Positions 17,413 to 27,370 of a stretch of 64,000 bases of DNA are shown here, piece after piece. The notes beneath the pieces are model-generated. The model was not told the origin of the DNA. It saw only the letters and a list, made by a program, of their open reading frames with translations, and made no database searches. The DNA comes from an uncultured Balneola sp. Its GTDB lineage: Bacteria > Bacteroidota > Rhodothermia > Balneolales > Balneolaceae. The stretch lies in contig CABZVB010000007.1 in NCBI GenBank assembly GCA_902529115.1, forward strand, positions 1 to 64,000. The letters are read 5' to 3'. Within the stretch, counting starts at the first letter, position 1, and each line of letters opens with the position of its first letter. The position numbers and the translations under genes were made by a program.

Positions 17413-20286
17413 ATGTGTCCTAAAGTAGCTATTAAAACCGATTCTCTGTCAAAGCACTTGTATGCTCAAGACGCGTCTATGTATGAGGAAATACCCAAAG
17501 GAGTGGCATTTCCAGAATCGGGGGAAGATATTGTTTCTTTGGTGAAGCAAGCAGCAGCAAAAAAATGGAGTATAACAGCGCGTAGTGCGGGTACTTCTTT
17601 AGCTGGACAGACTACTGGAGATGGGTTGATTATCGATGTATCGAAGTACATGGATAAGGTGCTCGAGTGGAACATCGAAGAGCGGTGGGTGCGAGTCGAG
17701 CCAGGAATTATCCGCGACCAATTAAACCAGATGGCGGCCACAAATGATCTACTTTTCGGACCAGATACAGCTACGACTTCTCGTTGTATGATTGGTGGGA
17801 TGATAGGTAACAACTCAGCGGGTATGCATTCTATTAAGTATGGTAGCACCAGGAATCATATCCTAGAGATGGAGGTGGTATTAAGCGATGGTTCGAAAAT
17901 GATTGCCAAGCCACTGAATAGCAAGCAATTGGAAGAAAAGATAGCTCTGCCCAATTTAGAAGGCCATATATACAGGGAAATCATTGAGCTATTAACAGAA
18001 CACAAAGAAGCGATTCTTTCACAGTATCCCCATAAAGAAATTAAGAGACGTAATACTGGATATGCACTCGACGCCTTGTGTGAAATGAGCCCTATCACTG
18101 AGGGTGGTAGGTCGTTTAATTTATGCGAATTACTCGCAGGTAGTGAAGGAACTTTAGCAATGACTATTTCTGCTAAATTGAATCTTGAAGAAATCCCACG
18201 CTATAAGTGCATGATCATACCTCATTTTAGGGGTATAGAAGATGCGATGCATGCAACTGTGGAAGTTGTTAAAAAAAATCCTTCTGCAGTAGAACTGATT
18301 GATGATATAATTTTGGATGCGACAAAAAATAATTTAGAACAAGTAGAAAATAGATTTTTCTTGCGCCAAGCACCAAAATGTATTTTGGTAATTCAATTCG
18401 AAGGCGATAATCGAGTTACTATGTTTAAGAAAGCAAGAGAATTAGCAAAACACTTGGAAAATGAGTTTTGTGCTTATGCTTGCGTTGAATTATTTGAATC
18501 AGATGAAATACAGAGAGTTTGGGACCTCAGAAAAGCTGGTTTGGGATTACTTATGGGTTTAGGTAAAGAATCTAGAACCCCCGCTTTTTGTGAGGATACG
18601 GCTGTTCGGGTGAAAGATTTACCTGACTATGTCAAAGATATTGAGACTATTTTGGATAAACACGACACTCATTGTGTGTTTTATGCACATGCTTCTGTTG
18701 GAGAATTACATTTCCGGCCCATGATTGATACTACGAGCATTGAAGGGGTTACTAAGATGAAACAAATGGCGCAAGAATTTGCTGGAACCGTGCGACGCTA
18801 TAGAGGATCTCTTTCTGGAGAGCATGGCGATGGTAGGGCACGAACTCCCTTTATCGAAGAGGTCTTGGGCGCAGATATGACACCACTACTTGAACGTGTA
18901 AAAGATATCTGGGACCCTGAGTCACTTTTTAACCCTGGTAAAATTGTCAGGGCCGAACCTATGGAGAAGGGCTTACGTTATTCTCCAGAATACCGCCCAT
19001 TAGTGGCGCCAACGGTATTTAATTGGCGGAAAGTAGGGGGTTTTACTCACGCATTAGAACTTTGTAATGGCGCTGGAGTATGCAGAAAGTTAGCTGAAAG
19101 TGGGGGTACGATGTGTCCGTCCTATATGGCAACTAGAGACGAAAAGGATTCTACCCGAGGAAGAGCCAATGTATTCAGGCATGTATTTTCAGGAGGTAAT
19201 CCAGAAGGTTATCGCTCTAAAGATCTTAAAGACGCACTCTCCCTTTGCCTGAGTTGTAAAGCCTGTAAAAGTGAGTGCCCTGCTAATGTAGATATGGCCA
19301 AAATGAAAGCGGAATTTATGCATGGCTATCATCAAAAGCATGGAGTAAGTAAAAAAGAGGAGTTCTTTGGGAATCCTGGCAAACACTACCCACTAGCTGC
19401 TCGTTTTTCTAGCCTAGTTAATATAGTGGCAAAGTCTCAGATTGGTAAACAATTACTCAGGCAGTTATTTGGAGTTTCACCATTGCGTGATCTTCCGGAA
19501 TTTAGCTCGGAGCGTTTTAGAGATTGGTTCCGAAGGAATCCTTCTCCAACCACTAATCATAAGGTCATTTTATTGGCCGATTTATTTACTGATTATCATG
19601 ACCCAATGGTTGGAAAACATGCGGTTTATGTCCTGGAATCCATGGGCTTTGAAGTTATGCTCTCAAAGGTACAGGAATTAGGGCGTACTTTTTTGTCAAA
19701 GGGGCTCTTGGATAAAGCCTTAGAAACGGCTGAAACAGTGGTGGAAGGTTTGGCCCCTTTTGCTCAAAAAAACTATCCTATTATAGGCCTAGAACCCTCA
19801 GAAATATTAACTATTCGGGACGAATATTTGGATCTAGTGCCTGATGCCCAGCTTCAGGCAGCAAAAACACTGGCCTCCAAGACCTATACCTTTGAGGAAT
19901 TTGTAGCCCTTCACAAAGATCGCTTTCCTACTACCAGATTGAATCCAATATCCAAAGCACCTAAAGTGGTACTGCACGGACATTGTCATACAAAAGCTTT
20001 AATTGGAAATACAGCTACCATTAAAGCCCTTGAACTGGCAGGTTATGATGTTGAGGCTATGGATACGGGCTGTTGCGGGATGGCAGGTAGTTTTGGGTAT
20101 GATCAAGAGACCTATGAACTGTCTATGGAAATAGGGTGGCAGCGGCTGTTTCCACAGCTTGGAAATTTACAACCAGAAACACAGATTTGTGCATCTGGTT
20201 TTTCCTGCAGGCATCAAATTAAAGACGGAATAGGCATGGGTGCTTTACATCCGGCTACTCTTATTGCTCAGCGGATAGGTCACTAA
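17413..20286 (+). CDS. FAD-linked and Fe-S dehydrogenase, YdiJ-like (candidate D-2-hydroxyglutarate dehydrogenase)
   Basis: Multidomain protein of 957 aa. An N-terminal VAO/PCMH FAD-binding domain (about 20-245, with RSAGTSLAGQTTGDG) is followed by an FAD-oxidase C domain (about 270-530, with SGEHGDGR). Next come Fe-S motifs including C612-x2-C615-x2-C618-x3-C622-P, and a C-terminal CCG domain with HGHCH and DTGCCGMAGSFGY. This is the GlcD-plus-GlpC fusion seen in E. coli YdiJ, which is described as a D-2-hydroxyglutarate dehydrogenase. D-lactate or glycolate are alternatives within the family. Its position directly after lhgO supports 2-hydroxyglutarate as substrate; that part is inference. 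Confidence 0.87.
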   Translation: MCPKVAIKTDSLSKHLYAQDASMYEEIPKGVAFPESGEDIVSLVKQAAAKKWSITARSAGTSLAGQTTGDGLIIDVSKYMDKVLEWNIEERWVRVEPGIIRDQLNQMAATNDLLFGPDTATTSRCMIGGMIGNNSAGMHSIKYGSTRNHILEMEVVLSDGSKMIAKPLNSKQLEEKIALPNLEGHIYREIIELLTEHKEAILSQYPHKEIKRRNTGYALDALCEMSPITEGGRSFNLCELLAGSEGTLAMTISAKLNLEEIPRYKCMIIPHFRGIEDAMHATVEVVKKNPSAVELIDDIILDATKNNLEQVENRFFLRQAPKCILVIQFEGDNRVTMFKKARELAKHLENEFCAYACVELFESDEIQRVWDLRKAGLGLLMGLGKESRTPAFCEDTAVRVKDLPDYVKDIETILDKHDTHCVFYAHASVGELHFRPMIDTTSIEGVTKMKQMAQEFAGTVRRYRGSLSGEHGDGRARTPFIEEVLGADMTPLLERVKDIWDPESLFNPGKIVRAEPMEKGLRYSPEYRPLVAPTVFNWRKVGGFTHALELCNGAGVCRKLAESGGTMCPSYMATRDEKDSTRGRANVFRHVFSGGNPEGYRSKDLKDALSLCLSCKACKSECPANVDMAKMKAEFMHGYHQKHGVSKKEEFFGNPGKHYPLAARFSSLVNIVAKSQIGKQLLRQLFGVSPLRDLPEFSSERFRDWFRRNPSPTTNHKVILLADLFTDYHDPMVGKHAVYVLESMGFEVMLSKVQELGRTFLSKGLLDKALETAETVVEGLAPFAQKNYPIIGLEPSEILTIRDEYLDLVPDAQLQAAKTLASKTYTFEEFVALHKDRFPTTRLNPISKAPKVVLHGHCHTKALIGNTATIKALELAGYDVEAMDTGCCGMAGSFGYDQETYELSMEIGWQRLFPQLGNLQPETQICASGFSCRHQIKDGIGMGALHPATLIAQRIGH

Positions 20287-20343
20287 GTCGTATTAATCAG
20301 AAGTAGCTACCAGTTATGGGCTGCCAACACACTTTGTCCCTGT

Positions 20344-22074
20344 TTAACTCTGTTGGTTATGGGCAATCAACTCTCTAGCTGATTGCAACGTTGCCTCGGT
20401 GATTTGTGCACCACTCATCAGACTCGCCACTTCCCGAATATGTTCTTGATCTTCTAGGCGTAAAATAGTGCTCACCGTACGCTCACCCTTCTCAGATTTA
20501 TACACTTTATAGTGGACGTGCGCCTGACTCGCGATTTGCGGTTGATGAGTAATGGCAATTATTTGACAGTGTTGGGCAAGGCTCCGCATACTTTGGCCTA
20601 CTTTTTCGGAAACCTCCCCACTTATACCAGTATCAATTTCATCAAAAATCATTACGGGTAAGTGTTGCTCCTTTGCCAGCACACTTTTTAGGGCCAACAT
20701 GACTCGGCTTATTTCTCCACCTGAGGCGATTTTTGCCAAAGCCTTAGGCAATTCTCCCTTATTGGTACTTAGGTAGAAAACTACATCATCCGCACCGGAT
20801 TCAGTACACTCTACTCGCTCAGTGCGTGCAGAATCGGTTTGTTCCTGCTTGGGTAAGCCAAACCAACCATTAGTATTATAAAGCCAATTTACCTGAACTT
20901 GAAGCCGCGCATGTGGAATGCCCAACTGTGCTAATTCTATTTCGATAGAATGCGCAAGCTGATCTCCCGTACTTCTTCGGGCATTATGTAATTCAATGGC
21001 AGCTTCTCCTAACAGTACCTCATGCTTAGCGATCAACTGGTCAATACGTTCTAAAGCCAGATCAAAATTTTCAGAAAGCGATAGCTCTTCAGCAATGGTG
21101 CGTTCGTATTCAATGAGTGAAGAAATATCCCTGCTGTATTTTTTTTGAATCCGGTTAAGTTCAGCTTGACGCTGGCGTAATTCTTCGAGCCTAGATGGAT
21201 TAAACTCAATACGATTGCGGTATTGTTCAGCAAAATGCATGGTTTCAATTATGCTCACTCTGGCTGCATTAACCTCGGACAAGTATTGATCAAATTCCGG
21301 TTCAATACGTGCAATGTCTTCTAATGTCAATTTTAATTTATTCAATAATCCAGCGACATCAACATCGTCACTTTCGCCTAGTTCGCTAATCCATTGAGCT
21401 TTTTGATCTAAGATTTCCGCATTGTCAAGTAGCTGCATTTCTGCCTGAATCTGTTCTTCTTCATCGGCTTGCAGTCGCGCTTTTTTCAACTCCTGAAGTT
21501 GAAACCGATATAATTCTGTTTTTTCAAGGAGTTCTTGCTCTCGTTTAAGCAGCTGACGCTTTTCCTGACGTAGCTCCTTCATTTTTTGATAGGCGGTTCG
21601 ATATACTGTAAGTTGCTGTTGAGTATGTCCAAATTGATCCAGCACCCCTAAGTGATGTTCTTCTTTGAGCAGAAGTTGATGATCATATTGCCCGTGTAAG
21701 TCCACTAGTAAATCACCAATGAATTTAAGCACTCCAATGGTAACAGGTGAGTCATTTATAAAAGCCCGACTACCGTTTTCCCGTATTTCACGCCTGAGTA
21801 TGATAGGGCTGGGTTGTTCAATATCATTTTCTTGGAGTGCCATTAGTAAAACTGGATCATTGTTGTGGGCAATGGTTGCTTCGGCGATAGCTTTGTTGCT
21901 GCCTTGTCGAATTACCTCAGTATCGGCTCGTTCGCCTAAAATCATATTTAATGCACCAATAATTATAGACTTACCTGCGCCGGTCTGCCCAGTGAGTATA
22001 TTGAGCCCATCTCCAAACTCTACTTCGAGTTCGTCTATTAAGGCAAAGTCTTTTATATATAGGCTGCGTATCAT
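20344..22074 (-). CDS. recN: DNA repair protein RecN
   Basis: SMC-like ATPase of double-strand break repair, 576 aa. Visible are the start MIRSLYIKDFALIDEL, Walker A GQTGAGKS (29-36), a central coiled coil (about 150-370), the ABC signature ASGGEISRVMLALK and Walker B VMIFDEIDTG, followed by an ITHQPQIAS segment. Length is normal for the family. The gene is convergent with the YdiJ-like gene and divergent from the RluD-like gene. No LexA-type box was recognised upstream. Confidence 0.95.
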   Translation of the reverse strand: MIRSLYIKDFALIDELEVEFGDGLNILTGQTGAGKSIIIGALNMILGERADTEVIRQGSNKAIAEATIAHNNDPVLLMALQENDIEQPSPIILRREIRENGSRAFINDSPVTIGVLKFIGDLLVDLHGQYDHQLLLKEEHHLGVLDQFGHTQQQLTVYRTAYQKMKELRQEKRQLLKREQELLEKTELYRFQLQELKKARLQADEEEQIQAEMQLLDNAEILDQKAQWISELGESDDVDVAGLLNKLKLTLEDIARIEPEFDQYLSEVNAARVSIIETMHFAEQYRNRIEFNPSRLEELRQRQAELNRIQKKYSRDISSLIEYERTIAEELSLSENFDLALERIDQLIAKHEVLLGEAAIELHNARRSTGDQLAHSIEIELAQLGIPHARLQVQVNWLYNTNGWFGLPKQEQTDSARTERVECTESGADDVVFYLSTNKGELPKALAKIASGGEISRVMLALKSVLAKEQHLPVMIFDEIDTGISGEVSEKVGQSMRSLAQHCQIIAITHQPQIASQAHVHYKVYKSEKGERTVSTILRLEDQEHIREVASLMSGAQITEATLQSARELIAHNQQS

Positions 22075-22247
22075 AACAATGTTTTCTATAAAGTCTAAAT
22101 ATCCGATATCCCTTTCATCTTTTAAAGAAAAATCGAAAAACTTTTTGAGCTTTCGTTTTTGAAGGTGGTCAGAAAAAATTGGAGGCAGCCAAGTTGCTAG
22201 CTTTTTTCTAGGTATATTAAAGGTTCAATCACGATAGCTAGGACTCC

Positions 22248-23255
22248 ATGAGCGTACGCCCAACTACTACACTATATGAATTTACAGTGCCACCTGGACA
22301 GCATGAATCCATTCGGCTCGACGTATACATAACCTCTTTTGTGGAAAATGCGACTCGAAGCAAAGTGCAGGAAGCCATTAAAAAGGGCTATGTTTGGGTG
22401 AATGGTAAGCATGAAAAAGCATCCTATAAAATGCTTTCAGGGGATCAAATTTATATTGAATTACCTATTGCGCCGCCTCCAGAAGCGGTTGCAGAGGAAT
22501 TACCTCTTGATATTATTTATGAAGATGCTGATTTATTGGTGGTTAACAAAGCTGCAGGAATGGTGGTGCATCCAGCCTATGGTAACTGGACGGGCACTTT
22601 GGTTAACGGCCTAATGCACCATGCGGAAGAACTAGGTAGCAGAGATGATGATCCTGGCGATTTACGCCCAGGTATTGTGCACCGGCTCGATAAGGATACC
22701 TCGGGCCTGCTTTTAGTAGCAAAAAATGATCATACCTTAGCGACTCTTTCAGCTAAGTTTGCAGAGAAGGATGTGGAACGAACATACTGGGCCTTAGTAT
22801 GGGGTAATCCACCCGAGGAGGGAACCATACAGGGGGATATTGGGCGTTCTAAGCATGACCGAAAGCTTATGACAGTTCTGCCCGCTGGCAGGGGAAAGCA
22901 TGCGATTACTCATTATAAGGTGTTGGAATATTTCGATTATCTCTCACTCGTAGAAATTCGATTAGAAACAGGGCGTACTCATCAAATCCGAGTGCATATG
23001 GGGCATATTGGCCATCATGTTTTTGGGGATGTTACCTACGGGGGAGCATCAGTGCGATTTGGACCTAATACAGGAAGTCGTAAGGTGCTTTTTCATCGGC
23101 TTATAACGGATTTAGGGCGTCAAGCATTACATGCGAAGACGCTTGGTATAGAGCACCCATCAACCCGGAAAAAAATACGCTTTGAATCTGAGTTGCCCGA
23201 TGATATGCAGCAAGTATTAGATACATTTCGCGAGCATTGTAGTAGTGAGTATTAG
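22248..23255 (+). CDS. RluA-family pseudouridine synthase, RluD-like
   Basis: Converts uridine to pseudouridine in 23S rRNA. An N-terminal S4 RNA-binding domain (about residues 22-85, RSKVQEAIKKGYVWVNG) precedes the RluA catalytic domain. The active-site motif is HRLDKDTSGLLLVAKN, in which the aspartate is catalytic, followed by the ETGRTHQIRVHM motif. The order S4 plus catalytic domain and the length (335 aa) match RluD more than RluC, but the exact positions modified cannot be determined from sequence. It stands alone between recN and a DUF418 gene. Confidence 0.92.
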   Translation: MSVRPTTTLYEFTVPPGQHESIRLDVYITSFVENATRSKVQEAIKKGYVWVNGKHEKASYKMLSGDQIYIELPIAPPPEAVAEELPLDIIYEDADLLVVNKAAGMVVHPAYGNWTGTLVNGLMHHAEELGSRDDDPGDLRPGIVHRLDKDTSGLLLVAKNDHTLATLSAKFAEKDVERTYWALVWGNPPEEGTIQGDIGRSKHDRKLMTVLPAGRGKHAITHYKVLEYFDYLSLVEIRLETGRTHQIRVHMGHIGHHVFGDVTYGGASVRFGPNTGSRKVLFHRLITDLGRQALHAKTLGIEHPSTRKKIRFESELPDDMQQVLDTFREHCSSEY

Positions 23256-23296
23256 GGATTGGCGAGGTGAGAATAGAAACTTTTAGTTTTGATGGG

Positions 23297-24508
23297 TTAG
23301 GATCGTAGAAAAGGTTGTTTTTCACCATAAGTTAATGATCGCCATACCCATTCTAATGGACCAAATTTATAGTAGTTGAGCCATTTTTCAGAAGCCAGGT
23401 ATTGAAATACCCAGATGGCACTCACAATGATTAATTGAAGACTTCGATCTATCTTTCCAAACAGACCAAATCCAATGCCAAAAAAGATAAATGCCCCTAA
23501 AAACGAGTGCAAAATGTAATTGGTCAGAGCCATTTGTCCAATGCTGGCGAGACGTTTTTTGATGGTGTAATAGTTTTCGGATTTTGCAAACACCATGATT
23601 AGCGAGATATAACCGTAGGCAATGAATAAACTTCCCCAATAATTAAATTGGCTCCCCGTAAACATAGAATATTGAAAATCCCAATTCATGGTGAAATTCA
23701 TGTATATACCGTAAATGACGATAGGGAATCCAATGGTTAAAGAATAAAAGGCATTTTTTAGATAAAAGGACCTTGAGTTTACAGCCGATAATATCCCCAA
23801 CTTGTACAGTGCCATACCCACGAGCATTAACCCTCCCGCTCTCCAAAGAAATAGAATCATAAAAACAAAGGTTTCTAAATATAGGGCATTTTGGGAGTTC
23901 TGGGTAATTTGATGGGATAAAGAGCCAGTAAATGCGGTGATTTCCTGTTCAATTAATTCACTTGAAGGAGCCCAACCTATACTTAAATCTTGTAATTCTG
24001 AGGCTGGCATGAAAGGTAAAGAAAACTGAAATAGTCCATTCAACATACTGGGTACCGATAAGATAAGGAGACCGGTAATCAAGAGTTTTTTGGGAGATAA
24101 TTTTCTGAATGGATACACTAGAAAGGAACAGAGGGCATAGGCCACCAAAATATCGCCATACCAAATTAAGTGAGCATGAAGCAGGCCAATAAGCAGTAGT
24201 ATTAGGTTTCTAGTATAATGTAATTTGAGAGATGAGCCTGTAAGTAATTCTTTTTTTTCTGTAATTAAAATAATACCCGCACCAAATAATATTGAAAAAA
24301 TACTCATGAATTTTTGATCAGCAAATAAGTGACTGAGTATCCAGGTTATTTTATTTAACCCAGTTAAATCTCCATAGGCAAGAGGATTGTTATAAGCAGC
24401 ACTTGGCATAGCAAAACTTTGAATATTCATAATTAGTATACCAAGAATTGCGATACCTCTGAGTAGATCTATTGATTGTATTCGATTAGTTTTTTCAACC
24501 GGTTTCAT
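23297..24508 (-). CDS. DUF418 (YeiB-like) multi-pass membrane protein
   Basis: Integral membrane protein of 403 aa with roughly nine or ten membrane helices. The N-terminal IQSIDLLRGIAILGILIMNIQSFAMP is characteristic of the DUF418/YeiB family, distantly related to acyltransferase-3 and heparan acetyltransferase folds. The C-terminal GPLEWVWRSLTYGEKQP is the conserved DUF418 ending. The function is not established; transfer of acyl groups or transport have been suggested by fold. It is convergent with the RluD-like gene and divergent from gldC. Confidence 0.88.
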   Translation of the reverse strand: MKPVEKTNRIQSIDLLRGIAILGILIMNIQSFAMPSAAYNNPLAYGDLTGLNKITWILSHLFADQKFMSIFSILFGAGIILITEKKELLTGSSLKLHYTRNLILLLIGLLHAHLIWYGDILVAYALCSFLVYPFRKLSPKKLLITGLLILSVPSMLNGLFQFSLPFMPASELQDLSIGWAPSSELIEQEITAFTGSLSHQITQNSQNALYLETFVFMILFLWRAGGLMLVGMALYKLGILSAVNSRSFYLKNAFYSLTIGFPIVIYGIYMNFTMNWDFQYSMFTGSQFNYWGSLFIAYGYISLIMVFAKSENYYTIKKRLASIGQMALTNYILHSFLGAFIFFGIGFGLFGKIDRSLQLIIVSAIWVFQYLASEKWLNYYKFGPLEWVWRSLTYGEKQPFLRS

Positions 24509-24615
24509 GAAAATGTAAAGTTAGGAATTAGGTTTATTTTCAAGTGTGTCAATTATGTATATTTACGCAGTTGAACTGAAATATGTTTCAAGAATAATAG
24601 CTAGACGTAAAATGC

Positions 24616-24945
24616 ATGCAGACAAAAAATATCAACATAAAAGTTGAGTTAGATAAAGACCATATTCCATCGAGTATAGAATGGACAGCAGATGACCTTC
24701 AAGGAATGGACCAAGCTTCGTGCCGGGCTATGCTCTTATCACTTTGGGATAATCGCAATAAAGATACGCTTAAATTGGATTTGTGGACTAGGGATATGAC
24801 AGTGGACGAAATGAAAATTTTTTTCCATCAAACTTTGATAAGTATGGCAGATACATTAGACCAGGCTATTAATGATGAACGTATATCAGGTGATATGCGA
24901 GATTTTTGTGACCACTTTGCAGAGAAAATGGAAATAAAAAAGTAG
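24616..24945 (+). CDS. gldC: gliding motility-associated protein GldC
   Basis: Small cytoplasmic protein of 109 aa matching GldC: an N-terminal IKVELDKDHIPSSIEW, a DLWTRDMTVDEMKIFFHQTL core and a C-terminal helix with MRDFCDHFAEKM. GldC occurs throughout the FCB group, also in non-gliding species, so its presence supports the taxonomic placement more than motility. No other gld gene is in the window. The ATG at 24616 is preferred over one 4 nt earlier, which is out of frame. Confidence 0.87.
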   Translation: MQTKNINIKVELDKDHIPSSIEWTADDLQGMDQASCRAMLLSLWDNRNKDTLKLDLWTRDMTVDEMKIFFHQTLISMADTLDQAINDERISGDMRDFCDHFAEKMEIKK

Positions 24946-25021
24946 ACAAATTTATTAATCTGCCTATATCAAGAAACCAAGATTAAAAAAATATCTTGAT
25001 ACCTCAAAAAAACTATTTACC

Positions 25022-25609
25022 ATGAAATCAAATTCAATTTTATTTTCAGAGAAAGATGTATTGTTTAAGTACAACACAAAGAATGACAATTATGAATGGG
25101 ATCTAGAGTTTGAATACAACGTATATGGAATAGTACGTATCGATAATTATGTCTTCGTTACAACTTATTCAAATTGGGGTAAGATGTTTACATCTCTTGT
25201 TGATTTTACGACTGGAGAGAAAATTTGGACTAAAGAAATTTATCTATATTCTATTCATATCATTGATGGCTTGCTCATATATGTAAATAAAAAAAAGAGA
25301 TATTGTGGCCTAGAATTACTGACTGGAAACGAAATTTTCAGCACAAAATCACCTTTCAGATGGTCTACACCAAAAGCTATTGTGTTCGAGAGTAATTTTT
25401 ATCTACATACAAAAAAAGAGACTCAAAGACTTAATCTTAAAAGTGGTGGGTTCGTCAAAACAAAATTCCCGCCTAAAATACAGACTAGAGATTTAGGTAT
25501 AGTATTAGACCAATTTCAAATAAATATCAACAATATTCCAGCGCCAAGTGATAATTCTGCAAGCTATACAGGTGATGCTGGGGTAACTTATGTAGGCGCG
25601 GAAGTATAA
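25022..25609 (+). CDS. hypothetical protein, PQQ/beta-propeller-like fragment
   Basis: A 195-aa protein I do not recognise as a named family. It contains repeats of short beta strands with blades such as VDFTTGEKIWTKEI and LELLTGNEIFSTKS, resembling PQQ-like repeats (xxxTGxxxW). Only about two or three blades are present, so it is either a small partial propeller or a remnant of a larger one. No signal peptide is visible, and the C-terminus ends in small polar residues (DAGVTYVGAEV). Its codons are rich in A and T, as in the neighbouring accessory genes. The start follows an AT-rich stretch with a weak 8-bp inverted repeat. Confidence 0.6.
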   Translation: MKSNSILFSEKDVLFKYNTKNDNYEWDLEFEYNVYGIVRIDNYVFVTTYSNWGKMFTSLVDFTTGEKIWTKEIYLYSIHIIDGLLIYVNKKKRYCGLELLTGNEIFSTKSPFRWSTPKAIVFESNFYLHTKKETQRLNLKSGGFVKTKFPPKIQTRDLGIVLDQFQININNIPAPSDNSASYTGDAGVTYVGAEV

Positions 25610-25667
25610 TTAAAAGAAAAGTGAGGCAGGACAAACGATTAAATAATAAAGATAATTATTAAATATT

Positions 25668-26324
25668 TCACTCTTGAACGTTTACAGAGCTTATTTCATC
25701 ATAAAATAAAGCAAAAGCAGTGTAATATTGAGGAATTAACCATAAAGACCATATAAATAACGTAAACGCACTTAATATCAAAAAGAAACAAAAACGAAGA
25801 TACAGAAAAAATAATTGCATTTTATATCCTTTCATCAACAAAGCACTTTCCTTAAATAACTCGGATATAGATTTTTCTGGAGTTTTAAGTATTAAAAAAT
25901 AAACCTGAGAAAACATGATACTTAAAACTATACCAGGTATGATGAGTAATAAAAAACCAATAATGATAACTAGGATATAAACTAAAGTAACAGCTAAAAC
26001 TTTTTGAAAAACTTTAAATCCCTCTAATAGTTTATTTTTCTCAAATCCTTCTTCTCTTGCAATGTGTAATCCAAATGATGCAAATCCTATAGTTGCCAGA
26101 GAAATGTATATAAAGGAAATTATACCGTATGTAATTGCACTATAAAGACCATAATTATTAAACAGATGGCTATAAAATTCTTGTGAATTTTGTAAAATAA
26201 CTTGCACTAAGAATACTAAAAAAAATGGCAACATTACTTTACTGTAATTTGCACTGAGTATTTCTTTTGATTTTTTTAAAAGTTCTGTATTACTCAATAT
26301 GGCTTGCTCAGGATTACCCATCAT
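25668..26324 (-). CDS. DUF975-like multi-pass membrane protein
   Basis: Inner-membrane protein of 218 aa with about five or six hydrophobic helices. Mid-protein LLLIIPGIVLSIMFSQVYFLIL is followed by SISELFKESALLMKGYKMQLF and a C-terminal LIPQYYTAFALFYDE, which is the pattern of DUF975 proteins. The function is unknown. I place the start at the ATG at 26324; the TTG just before it and the ATG at 26321 are equally possible. Very AT-rich, like the whole 25-30.5 kb region. Confidence 0.7.
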   Translation of the reverse strand: MMGNPEQAILSNTELLKKSKEILSANYSKVMLPFFLVFLVQVILQNSQEFYSHLFNNYGLYSAITYGIISFIYISLATIGFASFGLHIAREEGFEKNKLLEGFKVFQKVLAVTLVYILVIIIGFLLLIIPGIVLSIMFSQVYFLILKTPEKSISELFKESALLMKGYKMQLFFLYLRFCFFLILSAFTLFIWSLWLIPQYYTAFALFYDEISSVNVQE

Positions 26325-26424
26325 CAAAATATATAACTTAGTTAGTGTTCAATTGGTATATAGCGTGAATTATTTAATTATATCATAATAATTTCAATAC
26401 ATATTAACAAACATATCAATTTTT

Positions 26425-27276
26425 CTATAGATTATTAAAGTGATTCCAAATTACTTCCCATATTTGTGGATAATTTTCTGCAACATTATGACCGGCGTTT
26501 TCAATACGAAGGTATTCTATGGTTATTTCATCCAAACACCCAGAAAACTGATAGCGTATACTCAATTCATTTTCAGATACATTGGGATCAAGGTTACATT
26601 CAAATTGAGTCGCCCAAATTACTACACTTTGATAGGCATCCAGAAAAGTATGACCAAACCGACTTCCGCCATTGATTGGGACAGTATTATCTTGTGCTCC
26701 ATTTATCTGTAGTATTGAAACAGGGTCAGTCTGATTTGTTACGTCAATTGAAGTTATTAACTGAGATGCTATTGGAGCTAATCCTTTGAAGTAATTGGTT
26801 TTTGATCCTAATAGGTTTACCATACCAGCTCCATTAGATGCACCAATTGCAAAAATTCTTGTTGTATCGATATTATCATAATTATAAAGCTCTCGGATTA
26901 TTTTTTTGATAAAATCAACATCATCTGCATTAGATGGTTCAGTGCCAAGATTCCAAGATTTTAAATAACCTTGGGGATAAACCCCAATAAAGTCTCCTGA
27001 ATCTGTAAACTCTTTAAGTATATTTACCCAAGAACTGTTAGATCCACCACGACCATGAAATGCAATAACAACTGGGTATTTTTTTAGTGTATCAATTTCC
27101 TCTAATGTTCTTATGATCACAGGTCTATTGACAAGTTGATTGTCAATTTCTTGTTCAATAATTATTATTTTTGATCTTAGTGTATTGGTATTTTCATAGA
27201 ATTCACTAGAGACTATTTTATCATTTGAACAATTAATCAATAAACTAAATACAGTTAGTATGTAAAGATGATTCAT
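26425..27276 (-). CDS. alpha/beta-hydrolase esterase lipoprotein (PHB depolymerase/LpqC-like)
   Basis: Secreted esterase of 283 aa. The signal peptide ends in lipobox LLINC (Cys16). The oxyanion segment is VIAFHGRGGS (about 70-79), the nucleophile S147 lies in GASNG, and the catalytic His is probably in ENAGHNV near the C-terminus. The NGAQDNTVPINGG segment is the typical acid-containing region of the polyhydroxybutyrate depolymerase/feruloyl esterase family. The substrate is unknown; acyl esters on polysaccharides or polyesters are the usual ones. It lies in the AT-rich accessory stretch with no clear partner gene. Confidence 0.82.
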   Translation of the reverse strand: MNHLYILTVFSLLINCSNDKIVSSEFYENTNTLRSKIIIIEQEIDNQLVNRPVIIRTLEEIDTLKKYPVVIAFHGRGGSNSSWVNILKEFTDSGDFIGVYPQGYLKSWNLGTEPSNADDVDFIKKIIRELYNYDNIDTTRIFAIGASNGAGMVNLLGSKTNYFKGLAPIASQLITSIDVTNQTDPVSILQINGAQDNTVPINGGSRFGHTFLDAYQSVVIWATQFECNLDPNVSENELSIRYQFSGCLDEITIEYLRIENAGHNVAENYPQIWEVIWNHFNNL

Positions 27277-27370
27277 TTAGTAAGAATATATGGTGGAGTA
27301 GAATTTATATGAGGTGAGGTATAGATATAACAGTGAAAATTAACTGGTGTAGACACTTAGGTGAGCTATT

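Noticed and set aside
24967-25001. 8-bp inverted repeat TATCAAGA/TCTTGATA after gldC
   Set aside because: The stem is short and AT-rich, the spacer is 19 nt and no T-run follows, so neither a terminator nor an operator can be supported.
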